DNA of 64,000 nt, taken from assembly GCA_002989075.1 (NCBI GenBank), contig PSQN01000004.1, forward strand, positions 930,001 to 994,000. The letters run 5' to 3'. Source of the stretch: Arthonia radiata (taxonomy: Eukaryota; Ascomycota; Arthoniomycetes; Arthoniales; Arthoniaceae). Position 1 is the stretch's first letter. Every line of letters begins with the position of its first letter. Shown here piece after piece: positions 11,018 to 21,633 of the stretch. The translations under genes and the position numbers were made by a program. The notes under the pieces were generated by a model. That model was not told the DNA's origin. It saw only the letters and a program-made list of their open reading frames with translations, and ran no database searches.

Positions 11018-12002
11018 ATGGCAACTTCAGCCACCAAGCGTAAAGCTACAGACCTCAACGAAGACCCTTCGAAGAAGTCCAAGAATTCTGCAATTACGTC
11101 TTTCTTCGGAGCGCCGAAGACCATTCCCTCCGCTCAGCACCCCAATGCTTCCAAGCCAGATGCACCGCCAGCGTCAAATAAGGCAGCAAAGTTCGACAAG
11201 CAGAAGTGGATCGACTCACTCTCCGACGACAAGAAAGAGCTCTTGAAGCTCGAGATAGAAACCCTGCATGACTCCTGGCTGCCATACCTGGCGGACGACT
11301 TGACGGCGCCATCGTTCCTCGAACTCAAGAAATTCCTGAAGAAGGAGGGCGAGGCTGGCACGAAGATTTTCCCGCCGCTGGAGGATGTGTACAGCTGGAG
11401 CAGGCATACGCCATTGACGAATGTGAAGGTCGTGATCATCGGACAAGACCCATATCACAACATCAACCAAGCTCATGGCATGTGCTTCTCAGTGAGACCG
11501 CCAACACCAGCGCCTCCGTCTCTGGTGAACATCTACAAGGTATCGTAATCTCCCACCTCCTGTTCCATAACTACGCCCATGCTGAGACCATCAATAGGCT
11601 TTGAAGAAAGACTGTCCCGACTTCAGTGCACCACCGAGGAACGGCGGTCTCCTCACACCGTGGGCCGACCGTGGTGTTTTGCTCCTAAACACCTGCCTGA
11701 CAGTCAAGGCTCATGAAGCCAACTCCCACCAGAAGAAGGGCTGGGAGCGCTTCACCAAGCGTGTGCTTGAAGTCGTGGCGAAGGAGCGTCGCAATGGTGT
11801 CGTGTTCCTCGCATGGGGTAAGCCAGCGCAGGAGAGGACCGTGGGGCTTGACCGGATCGCACCCAACAGGCACACAGTGCTGAAGTCCGTACATCCTAGC
11901 CCGCTCAGCGCGGCCAAAGGATTTTTCGACTGCGGACATTTTAAGAAGACGAATGAGTGGTTGAAGGAGAGATATGGCGAGCAGGGTCAAATTGATTGGT
12001 GA
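11018..12002 (+). CDS. UNG1: Uracil-DNA glycosylase, family 1
   Basis: Exons 11018-11539 and 11598-12002 code 308 aa. The enzyme removes uracil from DNA, the first step of base excision repair, in nucleus and mitochondria. All family-1 motifs are present: GQDPYH with the water-activating Asp, the uracil-pocket stretch PPSLVNIYK, GVLLLNTCLTV, LAWGKPAQ and the DNA-intercalating loop HPSPLSA. The N-terminus (residues 1-60) is basic and disordered, and contains SAITSFFG, a PCNA-interacting (PIP-box) type motif with the usual first Gln not conserved. The start is the ATG at 11018 in good context (TCACAATGGC). A longer frame to 10931 begins at GTG and is unlikely. Intron 1 runs GTATCG to AATAG. Two ACGCGT boxes lie upstream, fitting S-phase expression. 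Confidence 0.95.
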
Positions 12003-12640
12003 GCATACACATTTTACGCCACTGGTTTTGCACTGGGTGGGGTCACTGGACAACCAACGTTTCGTTTTCTCAAGCGTTCCTGTCTGAATAGTAACTGAAG
12101 TCCCGTACAACCTGCTGACATATCACTCTAGGGATTTGAACGTCGCGCCAGAGGATGCGGGCGTCTGAGTATCGTTGTTCAAACGAGCCAATCGTCATTC
12201 CGCCGTGCCAAGTCATGGGATTGGCCTCAAGGTCAGCGTAGGTTGCCTCGAATCGCATATGGTTGCAGTCATCTGCCTGAGACGTTCGACCTTACGGTTC
12301 ACTAAACGGGATTGTTTGGGGACCTCGCGAACTTGTATGAACCGCGTGCTCATCCTTTGGGGAAGTTTAGCGATGCTGCTGCGCTCAGAAGTGTGTACGA
12401 GTCCATTTTGAACATCATATTGACGGCGTGGCTGTCAGAGAAATAGTGGCGTAGCAAACAATGTCAGAGCACGCTCTTGAGATCGAATCATATACAACTT
12501 CCACGCCATTCACATTGCTTCCTTTTCGCTATCAAGTCATGCTGTTATAGGAAAACTTCGACCCATTTGCAAGGAAATCGATTAGTTGGAGACGAACATT
12601 GAACGTTCCATATCAAGTCCAACCTCAAACATACAAGATC
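12003..12640. other. Intergenic between UNG1 and the F-box gene
   Basis: No gene is supported. A 62-codon minus-strand frame (12070-12258, starting MRFEATYADLEAN) looks mildly protein-like, but it has a stop just upstream, no partner exons and no paralog in the window. Confidence 0.4.
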
Positions 12641-13711
12641 ATGCGTCTTCTCAACGAGTTCTGGTCAATGTTCCGGCCAGGGGCCAATCTCAACGCTCCA
12701 CTACTGGAACTGCCGGCGGAGCTTCTGCTCAATATAGCAGACCGCTTGCAGCCAGCATCACAAATGAGCTTGGCATTGACGTGTCATCGCTTACACTCGC
12801 TCATTTTCGACACGGCCAATAAAGCCATTCGCACTCAGTACAAGCAAAGGATCGCGTTCCTCGCCGTACTGGACCCATCTCTGCCATATCACCTCCTCTG
12901 CTCCGTCTGCCTCAAGTTTCACCATCGAGGTCGACCTGGTGCTGCCTCTCATAGCGACAGTCAAGCTTTCCTCATACCAATGTTCCTGAAGCTGAGCTTC
13001 ACTGACGTACAAATGCACCCCCAACACCACAACTTTGGAAGTGCGTACGGCCGTAAATGCACTGCCAAGATTCGCTCGAGGGACGTGCCCGACGGATACC
13101 GATACACCATTAGCACGCGTGTTGTGTACGGAAGAATGCTGCTGAGGATCGACAGTTCCAAATCGTTCCGCAGACGAGAAGTTTTGGACTTGTTCAACAA
13201 CGTTCAATGGCTTGCGCAGTGCACTCATTATTACAATGAGATTGAGAGCATCTGCCGGTGCGCCATGGGGCACGCAACATCTGACGCTCTACCATTCCCA
13301 TGCGCGCGTTGCAATCGGCTCCACCGTTGCCATTCATGCGCATCCGAATATGCTGTCCGCGTTGAGACGCGATGGCTTCCGTACCCGCACTACGTGCTCA
13401 GAGTGGTACGATGGGTCGATCTCGGTGACGGAAGTATTCCTTTCACTCGTGAATGGAAACGTGCTGCGTGGTCCATCGGCAAAGTGTCCAGACAACTGAA
13501 CACAGTGTACGATTTGAAGGGACAACAGAGCGTGGCGAGGAGATTTGAAGACAGGCGGTGGCGAAACCTTGGCAGGCTTGTGAGTGAGTCTGAAGATATC
13601 GAGCCGTGGTTCCGACGGCCTTTCTGGGTCTCGCTTGGCCAGTGGTACGGTACCACAAGGACTGTTGCGAGATTGACGGCCGACGGTCGGTGCGCCATGC
13701 GCGTGTACTGA
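12641..13711 (+). CDS. F-box domain protein
   Basis: Single exon, 356 aa, starting at the ATG at 12641 (MRLLNEFWSMF); the longer frame opens at TTG. Residues about 23-60 form an F-box: LLELPAELLLNIADRLQPAS, then LALTCHRLHSLI. F-box proteins bind Skp1 and bring substrates to SCF ubiquitin ligases. The rest has no recognisable substrate-binding repeat (no WD40, LRR or Kelch). Cys/His pairs occur at LCSVCLKFHH, ICRCAMGH and CARCNRLHRCHSCA and may bind zinc. Many fungal F-box proteins have this layout, with an F-box followed by an unclassified Cys-containing region. The substrate is unknown. It lies convergent with the A-D array, whose copy A ends 74 bp downstream on the other strand. Confidence 0.75.
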   Translation: MRLLNEFWSMFRPGANLNAPLLELPAELLLNIADRLQPASQMSLALTCHRLHSLIFDTANKAIRTQYKQRIAFLAVLDPSLPYHLLCSVCLKFHHRGRPGAASHSDSQAFLIPMFLKLSFTDVQMHPQHHNFGSAYGRKCTAKIRSRDVPDGYRYTISTRVVYGRMLLRIDSSKSFRRREVLDLFNNVQWLAQCTHYYNEIESICRCAMGHATSDALPFPCARCNRLHRCHSCASEYAVRVETRWLPYPHYVLRVVRWVDLGDGSIPFTREWKRAAWSIGKVSRQLNTVYDLKGQQSVARRFEDRRWRNLGRLVSESEDIEPWFRRPFWVSLGQWYGTTRTVARLTADGRCAMRVY

Positions 13712-13784
13712 CCGTCGGGCGTTGAAAACGAGAAAGATAAGAGATCTGCCTGCGCCTAGCAAGTGGGCAGACCCGGGCACCCCT

Positions 13785-14270
13785 TCATGACGACCAGAAC
13801 TTGACAATCTTTCGCGTTCCAGCAGTACGGCTCCATTTCTTCTCGAAGACGACTTCTGCTTCCGCTTGCGCCCTGTCACCCGCCGGAGTCTTGTATTCTT
13901 TGACATTGCTGTGGTAATCTCAGCACCACTATGGCAACCCGATACATACCACGGCAGCTGTGACCAGCTTCAGGAACGGACCTGAGTGGCGCGGCGCGAT
14001 TGAAGCAGAAAGCAGAAGAAGCGACACTTACAGTAAGCTCGCACGTAACTGGTTTGTCAGAGTTGCGTCTCCGAAGCCAGCCGTATCCTTGAGACCACGG
14101 TCCCATTGCGCGTCGATAGCGTCGGCGACCTGCTGCGCATACGTATCGTTTTCAGAGGCAGCATGATAGATGAGTTTGAGATGCGGTACCCCAGGGATAG
14201 GTATCTTATGTCGCTTCTGGTGGTGAGCATTTGCATACTCGTGAATATTTATGACGTGGTTAGAAGACAT
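13785..14270 (-). CDS. Small tandem paralog A (two exons, 120 aa, unknown function)
   Basis: Exons are 14032-14270 and 13785-13908. The intron has a perfect GTAAGT donor and a CACAG acceptor, phase 2. First of four tandem minus-strand copies. Shared core with B-D: a hydrophobic strand (PHLKLIYHA), then Q-V-A-D-A-I-[DS]-x-Q-W-[DN]-x-G-L-K, then GFGDATLTNQLRASLL at the exon end. The second exon ends with a charged beta-type stretch (AEVVFEKKW) and stops at TGA. There is no signal peptide, membrane segment or Cys pattern, so a small soluble cytoplasmic protein is likely. The start is the first ATG (14270); an upstream GTG extends the frame by four codons. I recognise no known family. Confidence 0.65.
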
Positions 14271-14777
14271 CGTGTGGGGCACGCTCGTACCGCGCTTGTG
14301 AAAGGACTCGTGAGGGGATCCACTCGATTTCCGGCACCGGCTGGATACTATAGTGCCGGCTGGGGTCGAATGAACACATGTTCACTGCACCAAAGCCCAT
14401 CTCTGGCATCAGAGCTGAATGTTTGATTCAGGAAAATGGGTCGGCTCGTTTCGAGGTTTCCTGAGGACTTACGTGTCTCCTCGCAAATCGCTCCTCATGC
14501 GACAAACGGCCCTTCGAAACAGCGCATGATGCGAAGACTGGAGTTTTGGACTTGTGTGTCTCCACACGGCCGCGGAAAGCCTGCACGAGACACCCAAACA
14601 TCTTACCACGCCCAGACTGAGTTGGCCTGTAAGTATAAGAATTGTGTTCAGCTTCCATGTACTGCAGCTATAATGAGATTACTCAGGCTGGTTGCATGAT
14701 CTTATTGGATCACAGGGCCAGCCTCAATCGCTGCATCCATCACAACTCGTTGAGCGGTACCCTCTCCTACCTCCTAT
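14271..14777. other. Intergenic between copies A and B
   Basis: About 0.5 kb. Short frames exist on both strands but none matches the A-D family or any family known to me. Nothing supported here. Confidence 0.4.
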
Positions 14778-15179
14778 CTAAGTTCTGAGGTCAACTGTGT
14801 ATGGCACCAGGATCGCTTTTCCACCCGTCGACTCCTGGATAAAGTCCATATTCACTCTCACCCATTCGGATCCGTCATTGCCCATAGCCGGTTCGACCTT
14901 CCTACGACACTATTAGCGCCACTATGCGTGAAACCAAGGGTAGACTCAACTCAAGGTCACTTCGATCTGATTCTTCATCAACCCTGGTTCTTCACGCCCT
15001 AGCCTCTGCCTCAGGTTCCCAGCCCGTTTCTCCTTGATCGTCGCTACGATCTTCTTTGCGAGCTCCTCGTCAGCTCGATCGTGATGAAATGGGTTTTCGT
15101 CAGGACGCTTGTACTTGAGCTTGAAACTGGACAATCTATGGATGCGCACTGTGTGATATTGTCCGGATTCTGTGGCCAT
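14778..15179 (-). CDS. Small tandem paralog B (splicing changed, possibly decaying)
   Basis: First exon from the ATG at 15179 (MATESGQYHTVRIHRLSSF) resembles C and D: DEELAKKIVATIKEKR and GREEPGLMKNQIEVTL. At the splice position used by the paralogs (phase 2 after the final Leu codon) the donor is gone: the sequence reads TT/GAGTTG where the others have TT/GTGAGT or CT/GTAAGT. A closed frame is still possible if an upstream GTGACC is used with the acceptor GGAAG (exons 14961-15179 and 14778-14897, phase 0, 112 aa). The second exon then reads GNDGSEWVRVNMDFI, matching GVMMLRAHINV of D. Unspliced translation would stop after 77 aa. Function unknown. Confidence 0.5.
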
Positions 15180-15864
15180 TTTTGCGCAGCGCTGATACGG
15201 TGTGGGTCTATTAGTTGAACCAAGGAAATTTATTCGCTGGCATCAAATACTGTTAGATGTCTTGGGCTGGGGTTCTGTCCACCGTGGTCTTGGCTAGTCT
15301 GAAAGGCTATCTGAATGGAAAAAAGGAAGGTCTGGCCCCATGTCAGGGCCAAACTCACTTTCAAACCAGCCATGAGACCAGGTATGCAGTCGCGCCCCGA
15401 GAGAGCCAACAAGCGTCTCGTCGCGAATCAACAAGCAGTTTGACTATTCTATCGCATTATGGACTCGACGTGGCGGCGCGGGTCGCTCAACACTCCCAGC
15501 GTTGCTCCCGCGCAAGATCGTGGAGGCACATGGCCCCATTCAGCATCTTTGCGCGTGCGCATATGCTCCTACTCAAGCTCATCCCAACATCGCCAATGAC
15601 CTTGTGTAGAGGTCTAACAGGCAACACTGCCGGACTGACACACTGAAGGCTACTCCTGTCTGAGCCTAGACAAAGTTCATACTTTAGTCCGTGCCAGTCA
15701 CTTGCACATGCTTGTTTCTGACCTTAGATGACGACCTCACCACGACCTTTCGGCGCACAAATACACAACTCTTCAACGACGGTCTCATCACGCTTTCGAA
15801 ATTCATCTATCACACAGCTGCACAAGCATCACCCACCCCTCCGTCTAACCTCTCGCGACAAGTT
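15180..15864. other. Intergenic between copies B and C
   Basis: About 0.7 kb with scattered short frames. I find no further copy of the A-D family and no known domain. Confidence 0.4.
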
Positions 15865-16298
15865 CTACTGCGGGCTGAACTCCACCTCCACACGCTTCTT
15901 CGTGTACTCGCCCTCTCCATCCGACAGCAAATCTCTAAACATAACATGCGCTCTGATCATTTTCTCGCCCTGGGCCTCGTACTCGTCCACAGATCTGTCG
16001 TCATTCAGTACAGATCCATATGACCTAGTCACCCACCGCGAAGATGCAGAGGGAGCACTCACAACAACTGCGCATGCAGTGGTTTCTTGAGGCCGGGATC
16101 GCCCAAGCCGATCTTGGTCTTCAAACCGAGGTTCCATTGCTGGGAGATGGCATTGGCGATCCGCTCCGCGAGTTGGTCGTCGGCGACGCCGTGTTCGTAG
16201 CCGAGGCGAAAGTTGTGCATTATTTCTAGACTGGGAGACTCGCGTGAGAAGGGGTGGCGGAAATGGTCGAAGAATTTCTCTAGGCGTCCCTCAGGCAT
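15865..16298 (-). CDS. Small tandem paralog C (two exons, 121 aa, unknown function)
   Basis: Exons 16063-16298 and 15865-15994. Donor GTGAGT, acceptor CGACAG with TACTGA just upstream, phase 2. Exon 1 is 236 nt, the same as in D. The core reads MHNFRLGYEHG, QLAERIANAISQQWNLGLK, then GLGDPGLKKPLHAQLL. Exon 2 ends KMIRAHVMFRDLL and KKRVEVEFSPQ. The alternation of a strand, an amphipathic helix and two more strands suggests a small alpha/beta fold. No targeting signal is seen. It is closest to D. The start is the first ATG in frame (16298). Confidence 0.7.
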
Positions 16299-16604
16299 GA
16301 TACAGGTGCAGATGTGTTCTTAGTCGTGTCGTCGGTCGTTGGGGTGTTGTGAAGAGCTACTAGTAAGGAGGGTCACGATGTGAGATTGTGCTGCGTTTGT
16401 ATGGTATCACGCCTCGAAAGGCGTACGTGTATTTGTGCTTTTAAGGAGCTTTGTGCGAAGAGGACAACAGTCCCTTCGTAAATCGAGTCGGTCGCGTAAT
16501 GCACCCCAAACGTATCTGAGTAGCAAGCACGACCTATCTCCTCAGCAAGCTTACAACGTGCGGAGAACAAGCTCCTCTTCCACCCAGTCCCTTGACGGCA
16601 GTTT

Positions 16605-17071
16605 CTAGGCCTTCTTGAATTCCACCTCGATGCGCTTATAGTCGTTCCCACGCTCTTCGTCCTCCCCAGGTTCCTCCGAAACATTAATATGCGCTCGAAG
16701 CATCATCACCCCGTCGTCGTTCGCGAACCTGTCCGTTCCCCTACCGGCACTTAGTACAGAAGCAGCAAACATACATGTGTCTATACGAGAGGGGAAGGAG
16801 AGAAAGTGAGAGAGACAACAGGATCGAGTACTCACAACAACTCCGCATGGAACGGCTTTTTCGGGCTCGGTTCGCCGAAGCCGACTTTTTTGCTGAGGTC
16901 TTGGTTCCACTGCTTGAACATGGCTTCTCTGATTTCCTCGGCGACTTTCTCTTCGACCATGGAGCGCTTGCAGGTAAGCTGGAAATCGTGCATAACGTTC
17001 AGGTGGTAATTTGGATGAAGGTGCGGGTGGGGGATGCGTTTCAATTCTTGCGAGAGCTTTGACGTGGACAT
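16605..17071 (-). CDS. Small tandem paralog D (two exons, 119 or 123 aa, unknown function)
   Basis: Exons 16836-17071 and 16605-16740. Donor GTGAGT, phase 2. Two acceptors 12 nt apart (CCGGTAG ending 16741, GGACAG ending 16729) both keep frame, and TACTAAG lies upstream, so the two isoforms would differ by four residues. The core reads NVMHDFQLTCKRS, KVAEEIREAMFKQWNQDL, then GFGEPSPKKPFHAELL. Exon 2 has GVMMLRAHINVSEEPG and ends YKRIEVEFKKA. The start ATG at 17071 gives MSTSKLSQELKRIPHPHLHP. No known family. As the copy furthest upstream it may lie nearest the original promoter. Confidence 0.7.
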
Positions 17072-17678
17072 GTTGAGGGTGTTGTTCGTGAAAGTGCTTC
17101 GGGGTGTGAGAGATGTCGGGGTCTATATTGTTACTCGTTGAGGGCGTGGTGGTAAGTTCGTGGTATGGAAGGCGTTCTGTGAGCTGTTGCTGAGTCCGCG
17201 ATATATTAGGCCTCAGTACGGTGTATTACGTGTTCCTTGCTAAATTGCGGCAGCCCACGAAGCGTTGTGCGAAGAAGACAACTACTCCGTCGCGAATTGA
17301 CTCCGTCGCATAATGCACCTGAAACGTACCAGTCCCGATCACAGGCCACCCCTTTAGCCACCTTTTAACAAATTGAACACGAGCTCACCTGCCACGGCAC
17401 TGAAATATTTAAGTACGTCACGCGTGCTACAATAATAGCCAAACAGCCCCCTCAACAATGAACACCTCACCTTTCCTTATCAGCGGCACCTCTATCAGCG
17501 AAGATATCGAGTTGGCATGTTTCTCGTTAGAGAAGGTCCATGCTCGGTTATGAGCATTCTCAATGAGTCAATTAGATGCCACTGCGCCCGCACTTAACTG
17601 TCGCCAAAGTTGCAAGTGATTCGCTAGTAGCCTCGCCTCCGTTCTTTGTCGACCTCCTAAAACTCAATCAGCATTAAC
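17072..17678. other. Divergent intergenic region between arrays A-D and E-I
   Basis: About 0.6 kb separating the two arrays, which are transcribed away from each other. A 31-codon ATG frame at 17458 (MNTSPFLISG) could be an upstream ORF of gene E. No other feature is supported. Confidence 0.4.
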
Positions 17679-18569
17679 ATGGCCGCCAACAACCACAGAA
17701 TTGTTTTCTCCCACGATGTGGAAGTCACTATTGAGGAAAAGAACCTTGCAAAAACTATCAATGTGATGGCCAAACGAGTTGGTTCCGCCTACTTCGAACC
17801 ACTGCTGCAAGCATCGTATGAATCCTTCTCAAGGTATCCCCACTTAACCACGGCTAATCATTATCGCACTGGTAAGCATTTTCTCGAGCGTTTAAACAAC
17901 GAGTCAATATAGCTAACAAGACAAAATCAGAGTTCCAGCGTAATGGCACCGTCGTAGCTAATGTCCAGCACCACTCTGGGCACATGGTATCCATTGAACC
18001 GGGGACTGAGGTTCAAAGTGACAAGGCACTCAAGCTCGAGGTTACGGAGGACAGAGCTGTGCAAGAGGGAGTCCCGGAAAGCGAAGTTATAAGAGACGGC
18101 GTCACGAAGGACTCAGCTCACCTCTTGGTACTCACGTCAGTAGACAACCGCAGCGGAGGAAAGCCATCGATCATGATTTTGCTGTCGATGATACCAATCA
18201 ACAACTATTGCGAGGTCAGTTACATTACTGCTGGGGGCACGGTGGCCGTTCGCTTCGAACGCAATTCACGCACGGTGAGAAACTCCGTTCGTGCCCTGGA
18301 CCGATATGTAACGCTCCATGGCACCGTTCCAGCTGGTTTTGATGTCGCTGAGGTAAGTCTGCTTTGCAAAGCTTATATTCCGATCTGCCGCAGGACCATA
18401 CGCTAACGCACGGTCATAACAGATAGTCGAACTGATATGTGCCGCTGAAACGGAGTTTGCAATCCGGCATACTCACAACACGTTTTATCATCTCATGAAT
18501 CTGCCACATTTTTCCAATGGATTCCGCATACAGAAGAGGACAACGAGGGAGGTCCCAAATGATGTTTAG
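17679..18569 (+). CDS. Array gene E: three-exon unknown protein
   Basis: Exons 17679-17871, 17931-18352 and 18423-18569 code 253 aa. Intron phases are 1 and 0, with GGTAAGC and GAG/GTAAGT donors. The start ATG lies in strong context (AACATGGCC). The N-terminus, IVFSHDVEVTIEEKNL, matches VTFDHPVRLRIVEKTR of H. Exon 1 ends TANHYRTG, the counterpart of FANNHRTG in FG. The last exon opens IVELICAAETEF, the family signature. In E it is followed by HLMNLPHF where others have HL[KT]NH. The long acidic exon-2 insert (TEVQSDKALKLEVTEDRAV) is not seen in other copies. There is no signal peptide or transmembrane segment, and no known family is recognised. It is the first copy in the array and the least like the others. 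Confidence 0.65.
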
Positions 18570-19753
18570 CCAGCGAATGATATGTCGATTGAAAGGCGAC
18601 AAGCTTTTTTGGTCGCAGCAACATATTAAATTCGACCGCTCCGTATCGCCTCGGAAGACCACCGGTGGGGGACTCATCGAGGAAGGCTGCAGAATAGGTA
18701 CTTGAGCCGAACATTACTGCAAAAGCGAGCTGTCAGTGCTGCGCGGCGGCTTCGAGCCCATGCGCTTGATATATCATCTTGGCAGCAGCAGTCTCGACAA
18801 GACAGACGTGCGACAGAGCTTATATGCTGCTACACCTTGTAATGTTGTCGAGGTGCTGCTTGGTACATTATAAGCTTGCAGCATGAGTACTTAGTGAGAC
18901 TCTGTACAAAGTGTTATACTTGCAGAAGGGGTAGACGGCAGCATCAAAAGCTTGTGTGTAGCCACAGCAGCGTTCTCCATATAGCTCTGCTAGTCGCAAT
19001 AGCCACTAAGGCCCCGTAACATAATTGTCTCGTGAGAGAAACTCTTAGCATACAGTCAAGAGGCACGGGCGAAATTTTCGAAAGATGGCACAGATTAGGG
19101 TTACAGGACCCTGAACGCCTTGTAAATCTTTACTATTCCTCCCACGAAGAGGACTTCCACTCCAGCTCCTTAATATTCATATGCACCAGGTCGTTTGTTT
19201 ATAAGCTTCCGACGAGTCGCAATCGAGACAGTTCTTTCCTGCGACCCGCAGCTCCACCGCCTGCCGCAGTAGAGGATGACGGCAAGTTATTGGCGCGCCG
19301 GCTTTCCCCCATCCACATCGCTTCATGGCCCTTACTTGTAGCAATACTTTCTTGAAGCGTATCCCGTTTCGTAGTAGCTATTGATCGTGCCTAGGGCGGC
19401 GCACTTGCGCAACGTGTCCTCATTTGCGTTCCTGCCACAGATCTGAACAGCGGCGCGCATCTTTCACTACGTGGGCTGTCATGCGGATCAAGAACGTATT
19501 AGGAGCAAAGTGGTGTAGAAAAAGACTTATTTGCCGTCAATCCTTGGCATGTCTAACATGTCTAACATGTCTGACATCGCAAATTTTCAAAACTAAAGAT
19601 CTAGGCATATTATCTCTTCACCGAAGCTCAATCATCCTGTGACTCCCCACGTACGGTCCGACACTGTTTCCCGATCTCATTTTCCCCTTCGTGCCCTCAG
19701 ATCTGGAAGCTTTGCCTGAGTGCTTACCGCCCACCGGTGAGTTTCCGAGTCCA
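18570..19753. other. Intergenic between E and FG
   Basis: About 1.2 kb. A small direct repeat (CATGTCTAA, two to three units) lies near 19550-19575. No gene or recognisable array remnant could be supported. Confidence 0.4.
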
Positions 19754-21384
19754 ATGCCGCCTTCATACATCTATGACCATGACGTACGCCTCTTCATTCA
19801 AGAAAATTTTCAGGAGCGTACTGTCCATGTTCTACCTCAGGACTACCCCCGTAACAGGCTCAAATACGACTACACCTTGATGGGCGAATATGAGCCCCAG
19901 CATGAGACTGCAGGCTTCGCCAACAACCACCGCACTGGTGAGTACGATCCTGGCTGTTACAACATATTGCAGTCTGAACGAGGCTGCTAATCAATTTTCT
20001 TCAAGTGTTCCGGTGCGGCGGTCATGATGACAGGCGCTGCGGCGCATGTAAGATCGGAGAAGTCACCCACGCAAAGAATGCTGAAGTGATACTAGAGTCC
20101 ATGAGACGAACTATCAAATTGAGCGTTAGTGAGTTCACCAAAGAGTTTGTACGCCTCACAAGCAGGGATCCAGCGATTACAGTCACGCTCTCTACGTCTG
20201 GGCCCAAGTCAAGGAAGTATTGCGACATCACAGTCCTCCAAGAGGGTCATACTACGACGGTACATTTCAGGCGTAACCAAGAAGGCCTAAGAACAAGCGC
20301 TTGCAAAACGCGCTACGAGGGCACTGTTGAGAAGGGGATAGACATTGCAGAGGTAAGTGCCCTCCTGTCGCTCTCGTTCTACGTCGCAGACCCCTTGCAC
20401 TAATGTAAAAACCGCTACAGATGGTGCAATTGATAGCTGCTGCTGAAGCTCGCATTAGTATGGCTAATAGCGGATTTGGATATGAACATCTGAAGAACCA
20501 TCAGGGTGTGAAGCAAATGTTTGAACCTTCAAGCCATGCAGTGGCCTCGAATATCACACCCGAACCTCAGGGCCCATCAAGCATCACAGCGAGACAACTT
20601 ACCTCCGCTCCCCGTCCTGCGCGACTAATGATAACGGAGGTATCTCATACTGGCACGATCCGGGCTTTCGTTGGTGGCGGCGAGGACGAGATGGGCATAG
20701 CTGATCCTAAGACAATCATCGACGGTCGCTACGCAAAGCAAACGGTTGTCGAAGGTTGTGCAAATCACCACCACACAGGTGAATCCTCGTCAACGTCATC
20801 CCTGGGGAACACAATCATTAACATTTTTGTAGTTTTCCATCAGGATGGACAGATGGTGGGTCAAGTATTTCACAACGAGAACAACTTTATCACCATCACG
20901 ACCAATAATGATGAAGAACCACTCTTGTTTTTCAAGATGACGCATCTTGACCATCACTGCGTGCGATTCGAGAGCACTGATAACATAGCCGGAATGCCAA
21001 TTACCACGGTAGAGCTTAGAGTAGCGCTCTTTGTGCGTACCAGGCACTGTACTATCACGCGTCATGGAGAGTCGGAGCCCTCGTACTTTGATCGTCATGA
21101 GCAACTACTACCCAGGTACATGCATCACAGGAATCCTAGGGTCCTAACGTATACCGGCGTGGCGCCCCGCCATGAGCTCGTAGCTCAGGTATGGTACAAA
21201 TCCCTCTCTGCGCACGAAATCCCGGATATCATCAAACTTGTGCTGACACCTTCGAAAGACCGTTGAGCTCGTGTGTGCGGCCGAGGCAGAGATAACTATG
21301 GCCCGCGGCGGCTTTGGCTGGCCACACCTGACGAACCACAGCGGCGTCAGTAGAACCATCAGCGCAGCAGGTCCAGCGACATAA
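19754..21384 (+). CDS. Array gene FG: double-domain fusion of two array units
   Basis: Exons 19754-19937, 20006-20352, 20421-20778, 20833-21188 and 21259-21384 code 456 aa, with phases 1, 0, 1, 0. This is two copies of the array unit end to end. Unit 1: MPPSYIYDHDVRLFIQ, FANNHRTG/VF, then MVQLIAAAEARISMANSGFG and HLKNHQGV. It runs with no stop through a Ser/Pro/Thr-rich linker (PEPQGPSSITARQLTSAP) into unit 2: ARLMITEVSHTGTIRAFV, CANHHHTG/VF, then TVELVCAAEAEITMARGGFG and HLTNHSGV. The third exon carries the tail of unit 1 and the head of unit 2, so the stop and promoter that should separate them are lost. The intron at 20779-20832 is 54 nt with no stop, so retention would keep the frame. Start: the ATG at 19754; the frame extends upstream only to GTG. 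Function unknown. Confidence 0.65.
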
Positions 21385-21633
21385 TAGTCAGCAGATACCT
21401 AGTCATGTACGCGAATCATACCGCCTCCGTCAGTTTTGATACTAAACGCTTTCATACCCCGGCTTACGATGCGCTCTGGTTGGATCAGCAACGTCAGCAG
21501 CCAGCTACAATTCTCACACATTAGTGTCAAAATCAGTAACCACTCTCTGCGCCTGCTAAACGTTGCAGCAAATTGTACTCTTTTACGAATTGTAGAGCTG
21601 AACATTGGCACCGGCTTACCATGTCTCCGCTTG

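Noticed and set aside
12070-12258. 62-codon minus-strand frame between UNG1 and the F-box gene
   Set aside because: Protein-like composition but a stop just upstream, no partner exon and no homolog in the window.
15691-16090. Plus-strand open frames over array A-D (for example 15691-16023)
   Set aside because: They lie opposite exon 2 and intron of copy C and show no family resemblance; antisense shadows.
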